Assembly: GCF_019904175.1 (NCBI RefSeq)
Contig: NZ_CP061913.1
Location: forward strand, 2,976,001-3,040,000
Direction of reading: 5' to 3'
DNA from: Dactylosporangium vinaceum
GTDB lineage: Bacteria > Actinomycetota > Actinomycetes > Mycobacteriales > Micromonosporaceae
Length of the DNA stretch: 64,000 nucleotides
Positions 19,013 through 28,021 of the stretch are shown here, piece after piece. The position numbers were made by a program, and so were the translations under genes. The stretch's first letter is position 1, and every line of letters starts with the position of its first letter. The notes beneath the pieces are model-generated. The model was not told the origin of the DNA. It saw only the letters and a list, made by a program, of their open reading frames with translations, and did no database searches.

Positions 19013-20709
19013 TGCGCCACTCCCAGGTCGAGATGCGTCTGGCGCAACACGTCGAGCGCGTCGCAACCCATGTACAGGTAGGAGTCCACGCCGTCATACG
19101 GACCCTGGCCGGCCAGCCAGATCCGGGTCACGCCCTCGGCCCGCAGGCGCGCCGCCAACTCGGCGACGCCGGAGGCGTAGGAGCGGTCCGAACCGCAGAT
19201 GCAGGCGACAGGCGACGTGCTGTCGGCGGTGAGGCGGACGCCGCCCGCCGCGAACAGGTTGGTGGCGAACGAGACGCGGGCCGAGTTGGCCGCCGTCGGA
19301 CCCAGCGTGACGAGCCGGACCGTGGGCGGGTCGGCCCGGGCGTCGGCGGCGTCGCGGAGGAGTTCGAAGCTCTGGGAGTACCAATGCCGCGGTAGTCCGC
19401 CCGAAGGCGGCAACGGTGCCGGGGGGCGCACCGGCCGGCGCTCGGCCAGGTCCGGGAACTCCGAGACGCCGGTGATCGGCTGCCGGCGATGGGCGAGGTC
19501 GGCGTGGCGCCGCTCCCAGGTCGTGCCGATGCGGTCCCCGACAAGCCCCGAGCGCAGCGCCGCGGCCATGCCGCCGGCCCGCTCGACCTCGGTGAACACG
19601 TCCCAGGCGGCGTGGGCGAGGGCGTCGGTGAGCGACTCGACATACCAGGAGCCGCCGGCCGGGTCGAGGACGCGGGCGGCCCCGGACTCCTCGATGAGCA
19701 GCGACTGGGTGTTGCGCGCGATGCGGCGCGAGAAGGCGTCGGGCAGGCCGAGCCGGGCGTCGAAGGGCTGCACGGTGACCGCGTCGGCGCCGCCGGCCCC
19801 CGCCGCGAAGCACGCGATGGTGGTGCGCAGCAGGTTGGTCCACGGGTCGCGGGCGGTCATCATCGCGCTGCTGGTCACGGCGTGCTGCCGCTGCGCGCCG
19901 AGGTGCGGCACCTCGCAGACCTGCGCGACCCGGGACCAGATCCGGCGGGCCGCCCGCAGCTTGGCGATCGTGGCGAACTGGTCGGCGGTGGCGGCGAACC
20001 GAAACTCGAGCTGCTGGAGCGCCATGCCGGCGCTGAGCCCGGCCCCGACGAGTTCGCGCAGGTAGGCGAGGCCGGTGGCGGTCGCGTACCCGAGCTCCTG
20101 GGCGTCGCTGCCCCCGGCGTCGTGATACACCGTGGCGTCGACGGTGGCGACCGGCACACCGGACATCTTGGATAGTTCAGACAAAATGCTCGTGTCGTGT
20201 ACCGTCCCGGTGCGCGCGGTGAGCCCGAGCGGGTCGGCGCCGAGATTGCCGGATTTGTCGGCCCCGGGCAGCGCCAGGAACGCGCGCGCGGCGGCCAGCG
20301 TGTCGGCGCCGTTGTCCAGCACCACCCCGGCCAGGTCCAGCAGCACGCCGTCGAGGGCCTCGGCCAGGTCGGCGGGCGCGATGCCGGCCAGCCACAGCGA
20401 GGTCGCGCCGTTCTCGAGGTCGGCCAGCACGGCCGCCCGGGTCACCTTCGGGTCGGGGTCGGCGTGGCGCTGCCGGACGTCCCACGGGCGCGGCGCCGGG
20501 TGCCCGCCGCGCACGAACGGCACGTGCCCGGGCTGCCCCGCGGGCGGGGCCGGGTCGGCCGCGGTGTACAGCGGCGCGATGCGCACGCCGTCGTAGGTGT
20601 CGGTGGCCAGCAGGTCGGCCACCGCCTCCGGGGGCGTGTCCTCATCGGCCCGCCCGGACTTGCGCAGCACGCCCAGGGCGAGCCGCTGCCAGTCCAGAAG
20701 ATCGCTCAT
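19009..20709 (-). CDS. mutA: Methylmalonyl-CoA mutase small subunit
   Basis: The protein has 566 residues and is homologous to MutB, but the C-terminal B12-type domain lacks the DxHxxG cobalamin ligand, as is normal for the non-catalytic small subunit of the heterodimer. Recognisable segments include [30 protein letters not shown] and [18 protein letters not shown] chose the ATG at 20709 ([12 protein letters not shown]); a longer reading adds an unconserved leader. It is the first gene of the mut operon, which has no cobalamin riboswitch in front of it. Confidence 0.94.
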   Translation of the reverse strand: MSDLLDWQRLALGVLRKSGRADEDTPPEAVADLLATDTYDGVRIAPLYTAADPAPPAGQPGHVPFVRGGHPAPRPWDVRQRHADPDPKVTRAAVLADLENGATSLWLAGIAPADLAEALDGVLLDLAGVVLDNGADTLAAARAFLALPGADKSGNLGADPLGLTARTGTVHDTSILSELSKMSGVPVATVDATVYHDAGGSDAQELGYATATGLAYLRELVGAGLSAGMALQQLEFRFAATADQFATIAKLRAARRIWSRVAQVCEVPHLGAQRQHAVTSSAMMTARDPWTNLLRTTIACFAAGAGGADAVTVQPFDARLGLPDAFSRRIARNTQSLLIEESGAARVLDPAGGSWYVESLTDALAHAAWDVFTEVERAGGMAAALRSGLVGDRIGTTWERRHADLAHRRQPITGVSEFPDLAERRPVRPPAPLPPSGGLPRHWYSQSFELLRDAADARADPPTVRLVTLGPTAANSARVSFATNLFAAGGVRLTADSTSPVACICGSDRSYASGVAELAARLRAEGVTRIWLAGQGPYDGVDSYLYMGCDALDVLRQTHLDLGVAQ

Positions 20710-20808
20710 GCTGGACACGGTAGATCCCCCGTTTCGGGGAGCGAACCCGCCTGTGACAACCTCCACCGGCTCACTTTGTCACTTTCCGGGGCGTCGCGCC
20801 TGACGGCT

Positions 20809-21378
20809 TTAGCGCCGCTGCAGCACCTGCAGGCCGACGGCGAGGCCGAGCGGGGAGCCGGTGATGGCCGTGACGGTGCGCCGGCCGCCGGTGTGCGCGG
20901 GGAGCACGAGCTGGGTGACCAGGACGCGGTCGGCGTGGCAGTCCATGTCGACGTACGTCTCGTCCTCACCGATGCGGAACAGTGCCCAGATCTGACCGTC
21001 GCCGAGGCAGACGACCTGGAGGCGGTATTCGCCGGCCGGATAGGTGCGGGCGTCGTCGAACCGGGCCGTGTTGCCCCGCAGCGCGGTCATGAACCGCACG
21101 TCGAGGGCCTCGACGGTGCTCGCGTCGACCGTGTTGTACGCGGTGACCCGGTGCAGCATGTCGGCCTTCTCGGCGGCCGTGAGGTCGGGCGCGACCGCGG
21201 CCGACGCCTCCGGGGCGGCGGCCACACCTATCGACATCCGCGGCGCGGGCCGGGAGGCGGCCACCGCATAGCCGAACGCGGCCCCGATCGCCAGGACGAT
21301 GGCGATGACCCAGGGCGAAGAGCTGGACCTGGGCCGCTCCGGCACCGGCTCGGCGCCGATCACCTCGATCTCCGTCAT
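20809..21378 (-). CDS. Single-pass membrane protein of unknown function
   Basis: The protein has 189 residues. A short acidic/Pro cytoplasmic tail (MTEIEVIGAEPVPERPR) precedes one membrane helix (WVIAIVLAIGAAFGYAVAAS), and an extracytoplasmic domain of about 130 residues follows. Two Cys (VVCLGDG and DMDCHAD) may form a disulfide. I do not recognise a named domain. The start ATG has GGGAGAG about 10 bases upstream. It lies between the acyltransferase and the mut operon on the same strand. Confidence 0.72.
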   Translation of the reverse strand: MTEIEVIGAEPVPERPRSSSSPWVIAIVLAIGAAFGYAVAASRPAPRMSIGVAAAPEASAAVAPDLTAAEKADMLHRVTAYNTVDASTVEALDVRFMTALRGNTARFDDARTYPAGEYRLQVVCLGDGQIWALFRIGEDETYVDMDCHADRVLVTQLVLPAHTGGRRTVTAITGSPLGLAVGLQVLQRR

Positions 21379-21382
21379 GAGC

Positions 21383-21583
21383 ACGCTCTCCCGGTGCGAG
21401 GGCCACGGCGAGCCACACTGCGGCGCTGCCGGTGGCGGGCATCGCCAGCACGATCGTAACGCGGTCGGCCGACGTGGGCAGGGGTCGGACGGCCGGGACG
21501 AGCGCCCCGGCCGCGACGACCGCGATGATCAGGCGGACCGCAGCCCGCGGACCCGCCTCACCCGCGCCCTGGTCTCGAGGCAT
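21383..21583 (-). CDS. Candidate small two-helix membrane protein with uncertain 3' end
   Basis: The 180-base gap between the acyltransferase and the next gene holds an open frame with almost exclusive G/C third positions. It encodes MPRDQGAGEAG followed by two hydrophobic helices (LIIAVVAAGALVPAV and IVLAMPATGSAAVWLAVALA). The frame has no stop where one is expected: it runs on into the next gene as Arg/Gly-rich nonsense. A one-base shift would close it on the TGA of the next gene's ATGA. It may be a real small protein with a damaged end, or a sequencing error. The end given is where coding character stops. Confidence 0.35.
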
Positions 21584-22883
21584 CGACGACACCCACCGGC
21601 TCCGGCCCGTCCTGATCGACGGCCGGGAACATACGGGGAGATGTGCCGGTTTCGCCGTCCCGGGCGGTGGGTTCCGCCGGCTTTCCGACCGCACCGCCGC
21701 GCTCGCCGCGCGGGACGATCCTCGACGGCGTATCGAAGTTCATGCTGGCCTTGAGCAGCCTCTTCAGCCGCGGCGCGAACGGCTTCTCGACGAGCCGGTG
21801 GCCCAGGTACGCCAGGACCAGCATCCCCGCGATCATGATCGGCAGCAGCGCCCAGGGCTCGATCTGGCCCTTGAGCCGCCGGATGGTGATCACGCCGATG
21901 TCCTGGTGCAGGAGGTACAGCGGATACGTCATCACGCCCGCGATCGTGAGCCACCTCCAGTTCGCCCACCGCAGCCAGCCCAGCGCGGTGGCGGCCACGA
22001 CGGCGAGGAAGCCGCCGAACAGCACCATCGCGAGGGTCCACTTCATGTGCACCCCGAGGAACTGGTTGAAGTGCCGGGTGTCGAGGAGCACCTGGTGCTG
22101 CGCGAGCAGGAACGCGACCCCGACGAGCCCCCAGAGCAGCGGCGTGGAGCCGAAGCGGTGGATGAGGTACAGCAGGATCCCGAGAATGAAGTACGGCGCG
22201 TAGATCGGCTGCACGACCTGGTCCAGCAGCGCGATGTCCAAGTGGTTGGTGATGACCGCGGCGATGAGCCAGAGCGAGGCGAACGCGAGGACCCGGCGAT
22301 AGGTGAGCCCGAACGCGACGACGATGGCGAACAGCAGGTAGAAGCGGGCCTCGGCCCACAGCGTCCAGTAGACGGCGTCGACGCTCGGGACCCAGAGCGC
22401 GTCCTGGGCCATCGTGAAGTTGACGAGCAGGTCCGAGAGGGTGGTGGGCGCCCGGATCACGCCGGAGTCCAGGGCCACGCTCCGGTTGAAGTGCACGACC
22501 GCGAACGAGACGACGATCGCCACCCAGTACATCGGGTAGAGCCGGGTGACCCGCGAGACGAAGAAGTCCTTCAGGTTGCGGTCCCAGCAGCTCATGCAGA
22601 TGACGAACCCGGAGATGACGAAGAACATCTGCACGCCGAGGTAGCCGTAGTTCGCGAAGTCGAACAGCCGGCCGAAGATGGCGCGATTTTCCCGCTCCCA
22701 GATATGCGACTGGGGCGTGCCGACATAGTGGTACAACACCACGAGCAGGGCCGCGACCAGCCGCAAGCCGTCGAGCGCGGCAAGGCGGCCTTCCCGCCGC
22801 ACCGGGGTGCCGGAGGTGGAGCGCGGTTCGGTTGGGGTAGGCGCGTTGAGCACCCGGCACTGTAACCCTTTCGGGCGGTCCAT
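21558..22883 (-). CDS. Acyltransferase 3 family membrane protein (OafA/YrhL type)
   Basis: The protein has 441 residues and about ten membrane helices. The family signature LDGLRLVAALLVVLYHY is at about 38-54, with the catalytic-type His in the H-Y pair, followed by GVQMFFVISGFVI and VSRVTRLYPMYWV. It transfers acyl groups to extracytoplasmic sugars, lipids or peptidoglycan; the acceptor is unknown. The C-terminal 60 residues are a disordered tail. The ATG at 22883 has no clear RBS; a GTG at 22853, with GAAAGGG upstream, is an equally likely start. Confidence 0.88.
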   Translation of the reverse strand: MDRPKGLQCRVLNAPTPTEPRSTSGTPVRREGRLAALDGLRLVAALLVVLYHYVGTPQSHIWERENRAIFGRLFDFANYGYLGVQMFFVISGFVICMSCWDRNLKDFFVSRVTRLYPMYWVAIVVSFAVVHFNRSVALDSGVIRAPTTLSDLLVNFTMAQDALWVPSVDAVYWTLWAEARFYLLFAIVVAFGLTYRRVLAFASLWLIAAVITNHLDIALLDQVVQPIYAPYFILGILLYLIHRFGSTPLLWGLVGVAFLLAQHQVLLDTRHFNQFLGVHMKWTLAMVLFGGFLAVVAATALGWLRWANWRWLTIAGVMTYPLYLLHQDIGVITIRRLKGQIEPWALLPIMIAGMLVLAYLGHRLVEKPFAPRLKRLLKASMNFDTPSRIVPRGERGGAVGKPAEPTARDGETGTSPRMFPAVDQDGPEPVGVVDASRPGRG

Positions 22884-22998
22884 GTCGAAATCAGCGCATG
22901 GCCACGGCCCCCGCCGCGTCTGCGCGCGTTCCCCGCCGGCGCACCGGTCTGCGGCGGCGGTGCGGTCGGCCCGGGCTCGGCGCTCGACGCTGCCCGGC

Positions 22999-23595
22999 TC
23001 AGCGCTTGACGATGCTCGCCACCAGGCCGTAGTCGACCGCCTCCGGGGCGGTGAGGACGCGGCCGGCCTGGAGGTCGTCCTCGACGCGGGAGCGGGGCTG
23101 GCCGGTCGCGGCGGCGATGCGCAGGATCAGGTCCTCCAGCTCGCGCAGGTAGCGCCCGGCCTCGGCGACCACCTGGTCGGCCGTGCCGCCGGGGGAGTTG
23201 ACCTTCGGCTCGGCCAGGCGGAACCGGGCGTGCGCGAACGCGGCCCGCTCGGTGGTCGCGCAGAACACGCCGAGCGCCGCACCGCTCACCTCGCCGACGG
23301 CCGTGGCGTGCACCGGTGCCTGCAGCGACTCGATGGCGTCGACGAGCGTCCAGACGGCGGCCAGGTTGCCCTGCTCGGCGCTCATGTGCACGCTTATCGG
23401 GTCGGGCCCGGCGGCGTCGAGGGCCAGGAAGGTGGCCGCGGCCCGGGCCGCCATCTCGGCCTCGATCGGCCCGCGCAGGAACACCATGCGGCGCGCGAAC
23501 AGCTGCTCGTCCAGCCAGGGCGCATGCTGGGCCGGAGGCACCGGGGGCTCGTCGTCCGGACGCCTGTCGAAGTGTGGGCGCATGTGCTCGAACAT
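22999..23595 (-). CDS. ClpP-like protein, probably proteolytically inactive
   Basis: The protein has 198 residues and a ClpP/crotonase-type fold: LFARRMVFLRGPIEAEMAA, VHMSAEQGNLAAVWTLVDAI (oxyanion region) and a C-terminal handle (PRSRVEDDLQAGRVLTAPEA). In active ClpP the nucleophile lies in a G-Q-A-A-S-M-G segment; here the matching stretch reads VSGAALGVF, with Ala at the aligned position. The His of the usual I-H-Q-P motif is replaced in RFRLAEPKV. Two of three catalytic residues thus appear lost, so it may be a structural or regulatory ClpP homologue. GGGAGGGG is about 12 bases before the ATG. Divergent from cheX. Confidence 0.78.
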   Translation of the reverse strand: MFEHMRPHFDRRPDDEPPVPPAQHAPWLDEQLFARRMVFLRGPIEAEMAARAAATFLALDAAGPDPISVHMSAEQGNLAAVWTLVDAIESLQAPVHATAVGEVSGAALGVFCATTERAAFAHARFRLAEPKVNSPGGTADQVVAEAGRYLRELEDLILRIAAATGQPRSRVEDDLQAGRVLTAPEAVDYGLVASIVKR

Positions 23596-23777
23596 ATGTG
23601 AGTTTTCCCCTCCCGGCCGCCCGTGACCGCCCGTTTCCGCTGCGGGCTGAACCCCGTCCGGTGTCGGCGGCTTTTTGGCAAAAGTGGCAAATTGCTCGTC
23701 CTGAAACCTGGGACTGCCACGATGCGGTGAGGAGGCACCGAAAGGCGGTGCCGTTGGTTCTATGCCCGGGAGCCGCC

Positions 23778-24284
23778 ATGGCGGACGTTTCCACCGCAGA
23801 GTCCGGCCTGGTCGATCAGGACCTCGTCGAGATCGTCCACGAGGTCTGGGACGCGTACCTCCAGCAGCCCGACGCTCCCGAGGTCGACACGCCGACCGTT
23901 CAGGACGCGAAGACCATCACCGCCGCCGTCTCCATCACCGGCGCCTGGGAGGGGCACGTCCGCGTCCTGGCGCCGCCCTCGGTCGCCGCCGACATCACCG
24001 CCATCATGCTGGCCATGGACAAAGCCGAGGTGACCGACCAGGACGTCACGGACGCCATGGGCGAGCTCATCAACGTGGTCGGCGGCAACATCAAGAACCG
24101 CGGCGCCCAGCCGGCCAAGCTGGGCCTCCCGGTGGTGGCCACGGGCAAGATGCTGTTCCCCGCGACCAAGGAGACCCACCGCCTGGCCCTGCGCTGGCCG
24201 GAGGGCGACCCGATCACGTTCAGCGTCCTGCAGGTCAACCCGGACCGGGCCGTCATCCCGGCCGCGACGGCCCGCCCGCGATGA
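23778..24284 (+). CDS. CheX-like chemotaxis phosphatase family protein
   Basis: The protein has 168 residues. The CheC/CheX/FliY signature is present in TDAMGELINVVGGNIKNRG, where the Glu and Asn are the residues that dephosphorylate CheY-P. The remainder is the alternating beta-alpha pattern of the family. No CheY, CheA or flagellar gene lies nearby, so it is an orphan that may act on a stand-alone receiver. CheX genes are common in actinobacteria with motile spores, which is weak evidence about the host. The ATG has GGGAG 6 bases upstream. Confidence 0.85.
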   Translation: MADVSTAESGLVDQDLVEIVHEVWDAYLQQPDAPEVDTPTVQDAKTITAAVSITGAWEGHVRVLAPPSVAADITAIMLAMDKAEVTDQDVTDAMGELINVVGGNIKNRGAQPAKLGLPVVATGKMLFPATKETHRLALRWPEGDPITFSVLQVNPDRAVIPAATARPR

Positions 24285-24413
24285 CGTCCGGCCGCGGTGC
24301 CGGCCGGCCGGGAAAGAGGTCCGCCATGCGTCCCTGACCGGACTCGGGCAACCGCACTCCGGCACCCGACCCGCCGGCGACGCGGCCGGACACGCGCGGG
24401 CCGGCCGCAGGGC

Positions 24414-24773
24414 TCAGCCGCGTCGCAGGCGGGTGCCGACCGGGGTGTCGAGGCGGAACGTGGTGCCGATGTTCCCCTCGTAGCCGAAGTCGACGCTCTT
24501 CACCACTACCTGCTCCGGGCCGGCCTCCACGATCTGCACCGAGATCGGGTCGGGCCGGTCGTCGAGGGCCAGCGACCACCGGTCGGCGAGGTAGCTCAAG
24601 CCGACCGCTTCCAGGACCTGCCGGCCGTCGTCCTCGTCGCCGGCCTCGCCGAGCGCGTAGCCGAACACGGTCACCGGCACGAACCGGCCGGGCGCGTCGT
24701 CGGCGGGGCGGAGGAAGCCGAGCAGCTCGCCGTCCTCGTCGCGGCGGGCCTCGGTCCAGCTCTCGGGAATCAT
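24414..24773 (-). CDS. Conserved hypothetical protein
   Basis: The protein has 119 residues and is acidic and soluble. It starts at an ATG (MIPESWTEARRDEDGELLGF) and appears to be one beta-rich domain (FVPVTVFGYALGEA, PISVQIVEAGPEQVVVKSV). It has no signal peptide, membrane helix or catalytic motif that I can name. It is divergent from the NUDIX gene across only 37 bases, so the two may share a promoter region. Confidence 0.68.
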   Translation of the reverse strand: MIPESWTEARRDEDGELLGFLRPADDAPGRFVPVTVFGYALGEAGDEDDGRQVLEAVGLSYLADRWSLALDDRPDPISVQIVEAGPEQVVVKSVDFGYEGNIGTTFRLDTPVGTRLRRG

Positions 24774-24810
24774 GAACGGGCACGATACCCGGCCGCTGTA
24801 CCCTGCCGCG

Positions 24811-25341
24811 ATGACAATTCCCGGTGGTGACTACACGGCCGCGCTGCCGCGCAAGCGGATGGGCGCGGCGGTCCTGTTCCGCGATGCGCGCGGGCGGGTG
24901 CTGCTGGTCGAGCCGTCCTACAAGGACGACTGGGAGCTGCCCGGCGGGACGGTCGAGGCCGACGAGTCACCCCGGGCGGCGGCCCGCCGCGAGGTCGCCG
25001 AGGAGCTCGGGCTGGAGGTGACGCCCGGGCGGCTGCTGGTGGTCGACTGGGTGCCGCCGCGGCCCGACCGGACCGAGGGCGTGATGTTCGTCTTCGACGG
25101 CGGGGTGCTCGGCACCGACACCGCCGCGAGCGTGCGGCTGCCCGCGGACGAGCTGCTCAGCTGGGCCTGGTGCACCCGGGACGAGGCCGCGCGGCGGCTC
25201 TCCCCGCGGCTCGCCCGGCGCACGGCGGCCGCCCTCGACGTGGCAGCGGGAGACACGGCGATCGGAGACACTGCGATCGGAGACACGGCTGCCGGGGACA
25301 CGGTGGCCGGCGGTGCGGTCTACCTCGAGGACGGCGTCTGA
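24811..25341 (+). CDS. NUDIX hydrolase with a short C-terminal repeat
   Basis: The protein has 176 residues. The NUDIX box spans about residues 47-69: GGTVEADESPRAAARREVAEE fits GX5EX7REUXEEXGU apart from spacing, and all metal-binding Glu residues are present. It should hydrolyse a nucleoside diphosphate linked to another group; the substrate is not predictable. After the domain, residues about 146-168 are a run of near-identical GDTAIGDTA units that reads as a small repeat expansion. The ATG at 24811 places the NUDIX core at the usual distance. Confidence 0.9.
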   Translation: MTIPGGDYTAALPRKRMGAAVLFRDARGRVLLVEPSYKDDWELPGGTVEADESPRAAARREVAEELGLEVTPGRLLVVDWVPPRPDRTEGVMFVFDGGVLGTDTAASVRLPADELLSWAWCTRDEAARRLSPRLARRTAAALDVAAGDTAIGDTAIGDTAAGDTVAGGAVYLEDGV

Positions 25342-25344
25342 GCG

Positions 25345-27876
25345 CTACCAGGTGCGCTGGCGGACCAGGGCGGCCTCGACGCGCTCGGCCGGAGCCGGCT
25401 GGCCGTAGTAGTGGCCCTGGCCGTAGCGGCAGCCGGCCCGGCGGACCAGCTCCAGGTGCTCGCCGGCCTCCAGGCCGTGGGCGACGACAGTGACACCCAG
25501 GCGGCGGCCCAGGTCGACGACGACGTCAATGATCGGGGCGACCTGGCCGCCGGGGGCCGGCGGGGCGGTGAACAGCGCGCGGTCGACCTTGAGCAGGTCG
25601 GTCGGCAGGCGGCGCAGGTGGGCCAGCGACGTGGAGCCGGTGCCGAAGCGGTCGAGCGCCGTGCGCACGCCGATGGCCCGGACCGTGGCCAGGGGCTCGG
25701 CGACGCGCTCGACGTCGGTGCCGAGCTCGCGCTCGGCCAGCTCGATCACGAAGTCGTGCGGGTCGATCTGGTGGGCGTCCAGGGCCGTGCTCAGGCGGCC
25801 CGGGAAGGTGGGGTCGGTGAAGTCGTCGAACCCCACGTTCACCGAGATCCACAGCCGGTACCCCTCGTGCTGCCACAGCGACAGCTGACGCGCGGCCCGG
25901 GCCATGACCCAGTCGTGGATCGACGCGCTCAGCCCGAGCTCCTCGGCCACGGCCAGCACCTCGCGCGGCGGGATCGTGCCGAGCCGCGGATGCCGCCAGC
26001 GCAGCAGCGCCTCCACGCCGATCGGGTGGCCCTCCACGAGGTCGTACACCGGCTGGTAGGCCAGGTCCAGCTCGCCGCGCTCGACGGCCAGGGGCAGGTG
26101 CTGCTCCAGCGTGGCCCGGCGGACGTACGCCTCCTCGGCCGCCTCGTCGTGCCACTCGACGCGCCCGCGGCCGGTGCGCTTGGCCCGGCGCAGCGCCAGG
26201 TCCGCGCGGCGGAGGGTGTCCTCGGGGCCGCCGCCGACCGGGGCCAGGCCGATGCCGGCGGACAGCTGCAGGACGGTGCCCGGCACCGGGTACGGCTCGG
26301 CGAGCTCCCCGAGCAGGCGGGTGGCGAGGGTGTAGGCGTGGACCTTGTCGACAAGGGTGTACACCGCGAACTCGTCGCCGTCGACGCGGGCGGCGACGTC
26401 GTCGGGGGCGACGGCGGCGCGGATGCGGGCGGCCACCTCGACCAGCAGCGCGTCGCCGATGTCCGGGCCGTGCAGGTCGTTGACGCCCGCGAAGCCGTGG
26501 AGGCCGACGGTGACCAGGAAGCCGCCGCCGCGCTCCAGCGCGCGCAGCAGTGCGCCGCGGTTGGGCAGGCCGGTCAGCGGGTCGACGCGGGCGCTGCGCT
26601 CGAACGCCAACCGCTCGGCCGCGTCCCGCAGATGGATGACCACACCGCCGACGGCCGGATCGTCACGAAGATCGCTGACGGTGTACTCGACGTGGCGCCA
26701 GACCCCGAAACCGTCACAGATCCGGGTCCGCACCGGCGTCGACGATCCCGTGAAGGACCGGCGCACCGCCGCCACGTCCTCGGCGTGGACCAGGCGGACG
26801 AACTCGCGACCGAGCACCTCCTGGTCGGACAGGCCGAACTGGCGGGCCGCGGCCGGGGACTGCCAGCGCACCGTCAGATCCTTCTCCAGGATGAGGATGA
26901 CGTCGCTGGAGCCGCCGATGATCGTCGTGAACGCGCTGCGCGCCGCGGCCAGCTCACCGCTGAACTTGCGGGACTTGAGGGCCTCGACCGCTTCTCGCAG
27001 TACCACCGCCAGCACGGCCGCGGCGCCGATGACCATGGCCGGCGTGCCGATCCGGCCACGGCTCACCAGCGCGTAGAGGACCGCACCGGCGCCCGCGAGG
27101 ACGGGGCCGACCAGGAGCGGGTCGCCGATGAGCGTGCCGTCGGTGACGCGGAGCGTCGCCTCGCGGGTGTCGACCGAGCGGCAGGCTCCGGCCCAGACGA
27201 GTACCGAACCGAAGACCAGCAGGCCCCCGGCGGAGAGCAGCCAGGCGTCGTGCCGGGCCGGCTCGGCCGGCAGTAGGGGCACGATCGCGACGGCGAGCAC
27301 GACGAGGGCGACACCGGCCCCGGCGGTGAGTGCGGAGCCGCGCGGGAACGGGGCGCGGACGCCGCTGACCACGCCGATCGTGATGCCGAGCGTCGCCAGC
27401 AGGCAGGTGACGAACACCGCGGGGCGGGGGGCACCGTGCAGGTCGAGGACGAGGACCAGCAGCGTCAGGAACTTCCACAGGGCGACGCAGATGCCGTCGA
27501 GCGCGCGGCGGAGCGCGGCCGCGGGGCCGGCCGTGACGCCGGGGAGGCTCAGCAGGCCGGCGACGAGCAGCAGGCCGGCCGCGGGCGCGGCGTACGGGGC
27601 GGCCATCGGCAGGGCGGCGCACGCGGACGCGGCGGTCAGGCCGGAGCCGAGGGCGGCGAGGCTGAGCCGGCTGGAGCCGCCGAGCGCGAGCCGAAACAGC
27701 CAGAAGGCGTGCAGGAGCCCGGACGCGGCCGCGGCCAGGAGCACGGCGGCGGGGACGGACAGGCCGAGCAGCGGCCCGCCGAGCAGGACCGCGGCCGCGG
27801 CGGCGAGGGTGAGCGGCGCGGACGCCATCAGCCAGCGCTCGCGGGATCTGTGCGCTCCACCTACTCCTGCTCGCAT
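25345..27876 (-). CDS. Membrane PAS-GGDEF-EAL protein, probably degenerate EAL
   Basis: The protein has 843 residues: an N-terminal membrane region of about nine helices (17-290), a PAS domain (305-415), GGDEF (430-585) and EAL (600-840). These domains make and break cyclic di-GMP. The GGDEF motif reads DGDEF near residue 498, a variant with an Asp in the first position and no RxxD inhibitory site. In the EAL domain EALLRW is intact near 621, but the metal-binding DDFGTG motif reads DRFGTG near 739 and the later EGVE motif reads HGLE. Loss of two ligands suggests the phosphodiesterase is inactive and may bind c-di-GMP as a sensor. An ATG at 27828 is a possible later start. Confidence 0.9.
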   Translation of the reverse strand: MRAGVGGAHRSRERWLMASAPLTLAAAAAVLLGGPLLGLSVPAAVLLAAAASGLLHAFWLFRLALGGSSRLSLAALGSGLTAASACAALPMAAPYAAPAAGLLLVAGLLSLPGVTAGPAAALRRALDGICVALWKFLTLLVLVLDLHGAPRPAVFVTCLLATLGITIGVVSGVRAPFPRGSALTAGAGVALVVLAVAIVPLLPAEPARHDAWLLSAGGLLVFGSVLVWAGACRSVDTREATLRVTDGTLIGDPLLVGPVLAGAGAVLYALVSRGRIGTPAMVIGAAAVLAVVLREAVEALKSRKFSGELAAARSAFTTIIGGSSDVILILEKDLTVRWQSPAAARQFGLSDQEVLGREFVRLVHAEDVAAVRRSFTGSSTPVRTRICDGFGVWRHVEYTVSDLRDDPAVGGVVIHLRDAAERLAFERSARVDPLTGLPNRGALLRALERGGGFLVTVGLHGFAGVNDLHGPDIGDALLVEVAARIRAAVAPDDVAARVDGDEFAVYTLVDKVHAYTLATRLLGELAEPYPVPGTVLQLSAGIGLAPVGGGPEDTLRRADLALRRAKRTGRGRVEWHDEAAEEAYVRRATLEQHLPLAVERGELDLAYQPVYDLVEGHPIGVEALLRWRHPRLGTIPPREVLAVAEELGLSASIHDWVMARAARQLSLWQHEGYRLWISVNVGFDDFTDPTFPGRLSTALDAHQIDPHDFVIELAERELGTDVERVAEPLATVRAIGVRTALDRFGTGSTSLAHLRRLPTDLLKVDRALFTAPPAPGGQVAPIIDVVVDLGRRLGVTVVAHGLEAGEHLELVRRAGCRYGQGHYYGQPAPAERVEAALVRQRTW

Positions 27877-28021
27877 GAGGGTCCGTCCAGTCGCCGGGGG
27901 GCTTTGACCCCGGTAACGACCCCGCCCGCAGACGGTGACGCTCGGCTATTGATCGTTCACTCGACAGGCGTACCGTGTGGCCACTGGACGGAATCGGGCC
28001 CGTCCGGCTCTCTATACCGTG

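Noticed and set aside
20720..20745. Hairpin CCCCG-TTT-CGGGG in front of mutA as a riboswitch part
   Set aside because: It is a 5-bp stem with a 3-base loop and no conserved B12-box elements around it.
23762..24337. An overlapping plus-strand frame starting at ATG 23762
   Set aside because: It is an Arg/Gly-rich shadow of the CheX-like gene without hydrophobic core or motif.
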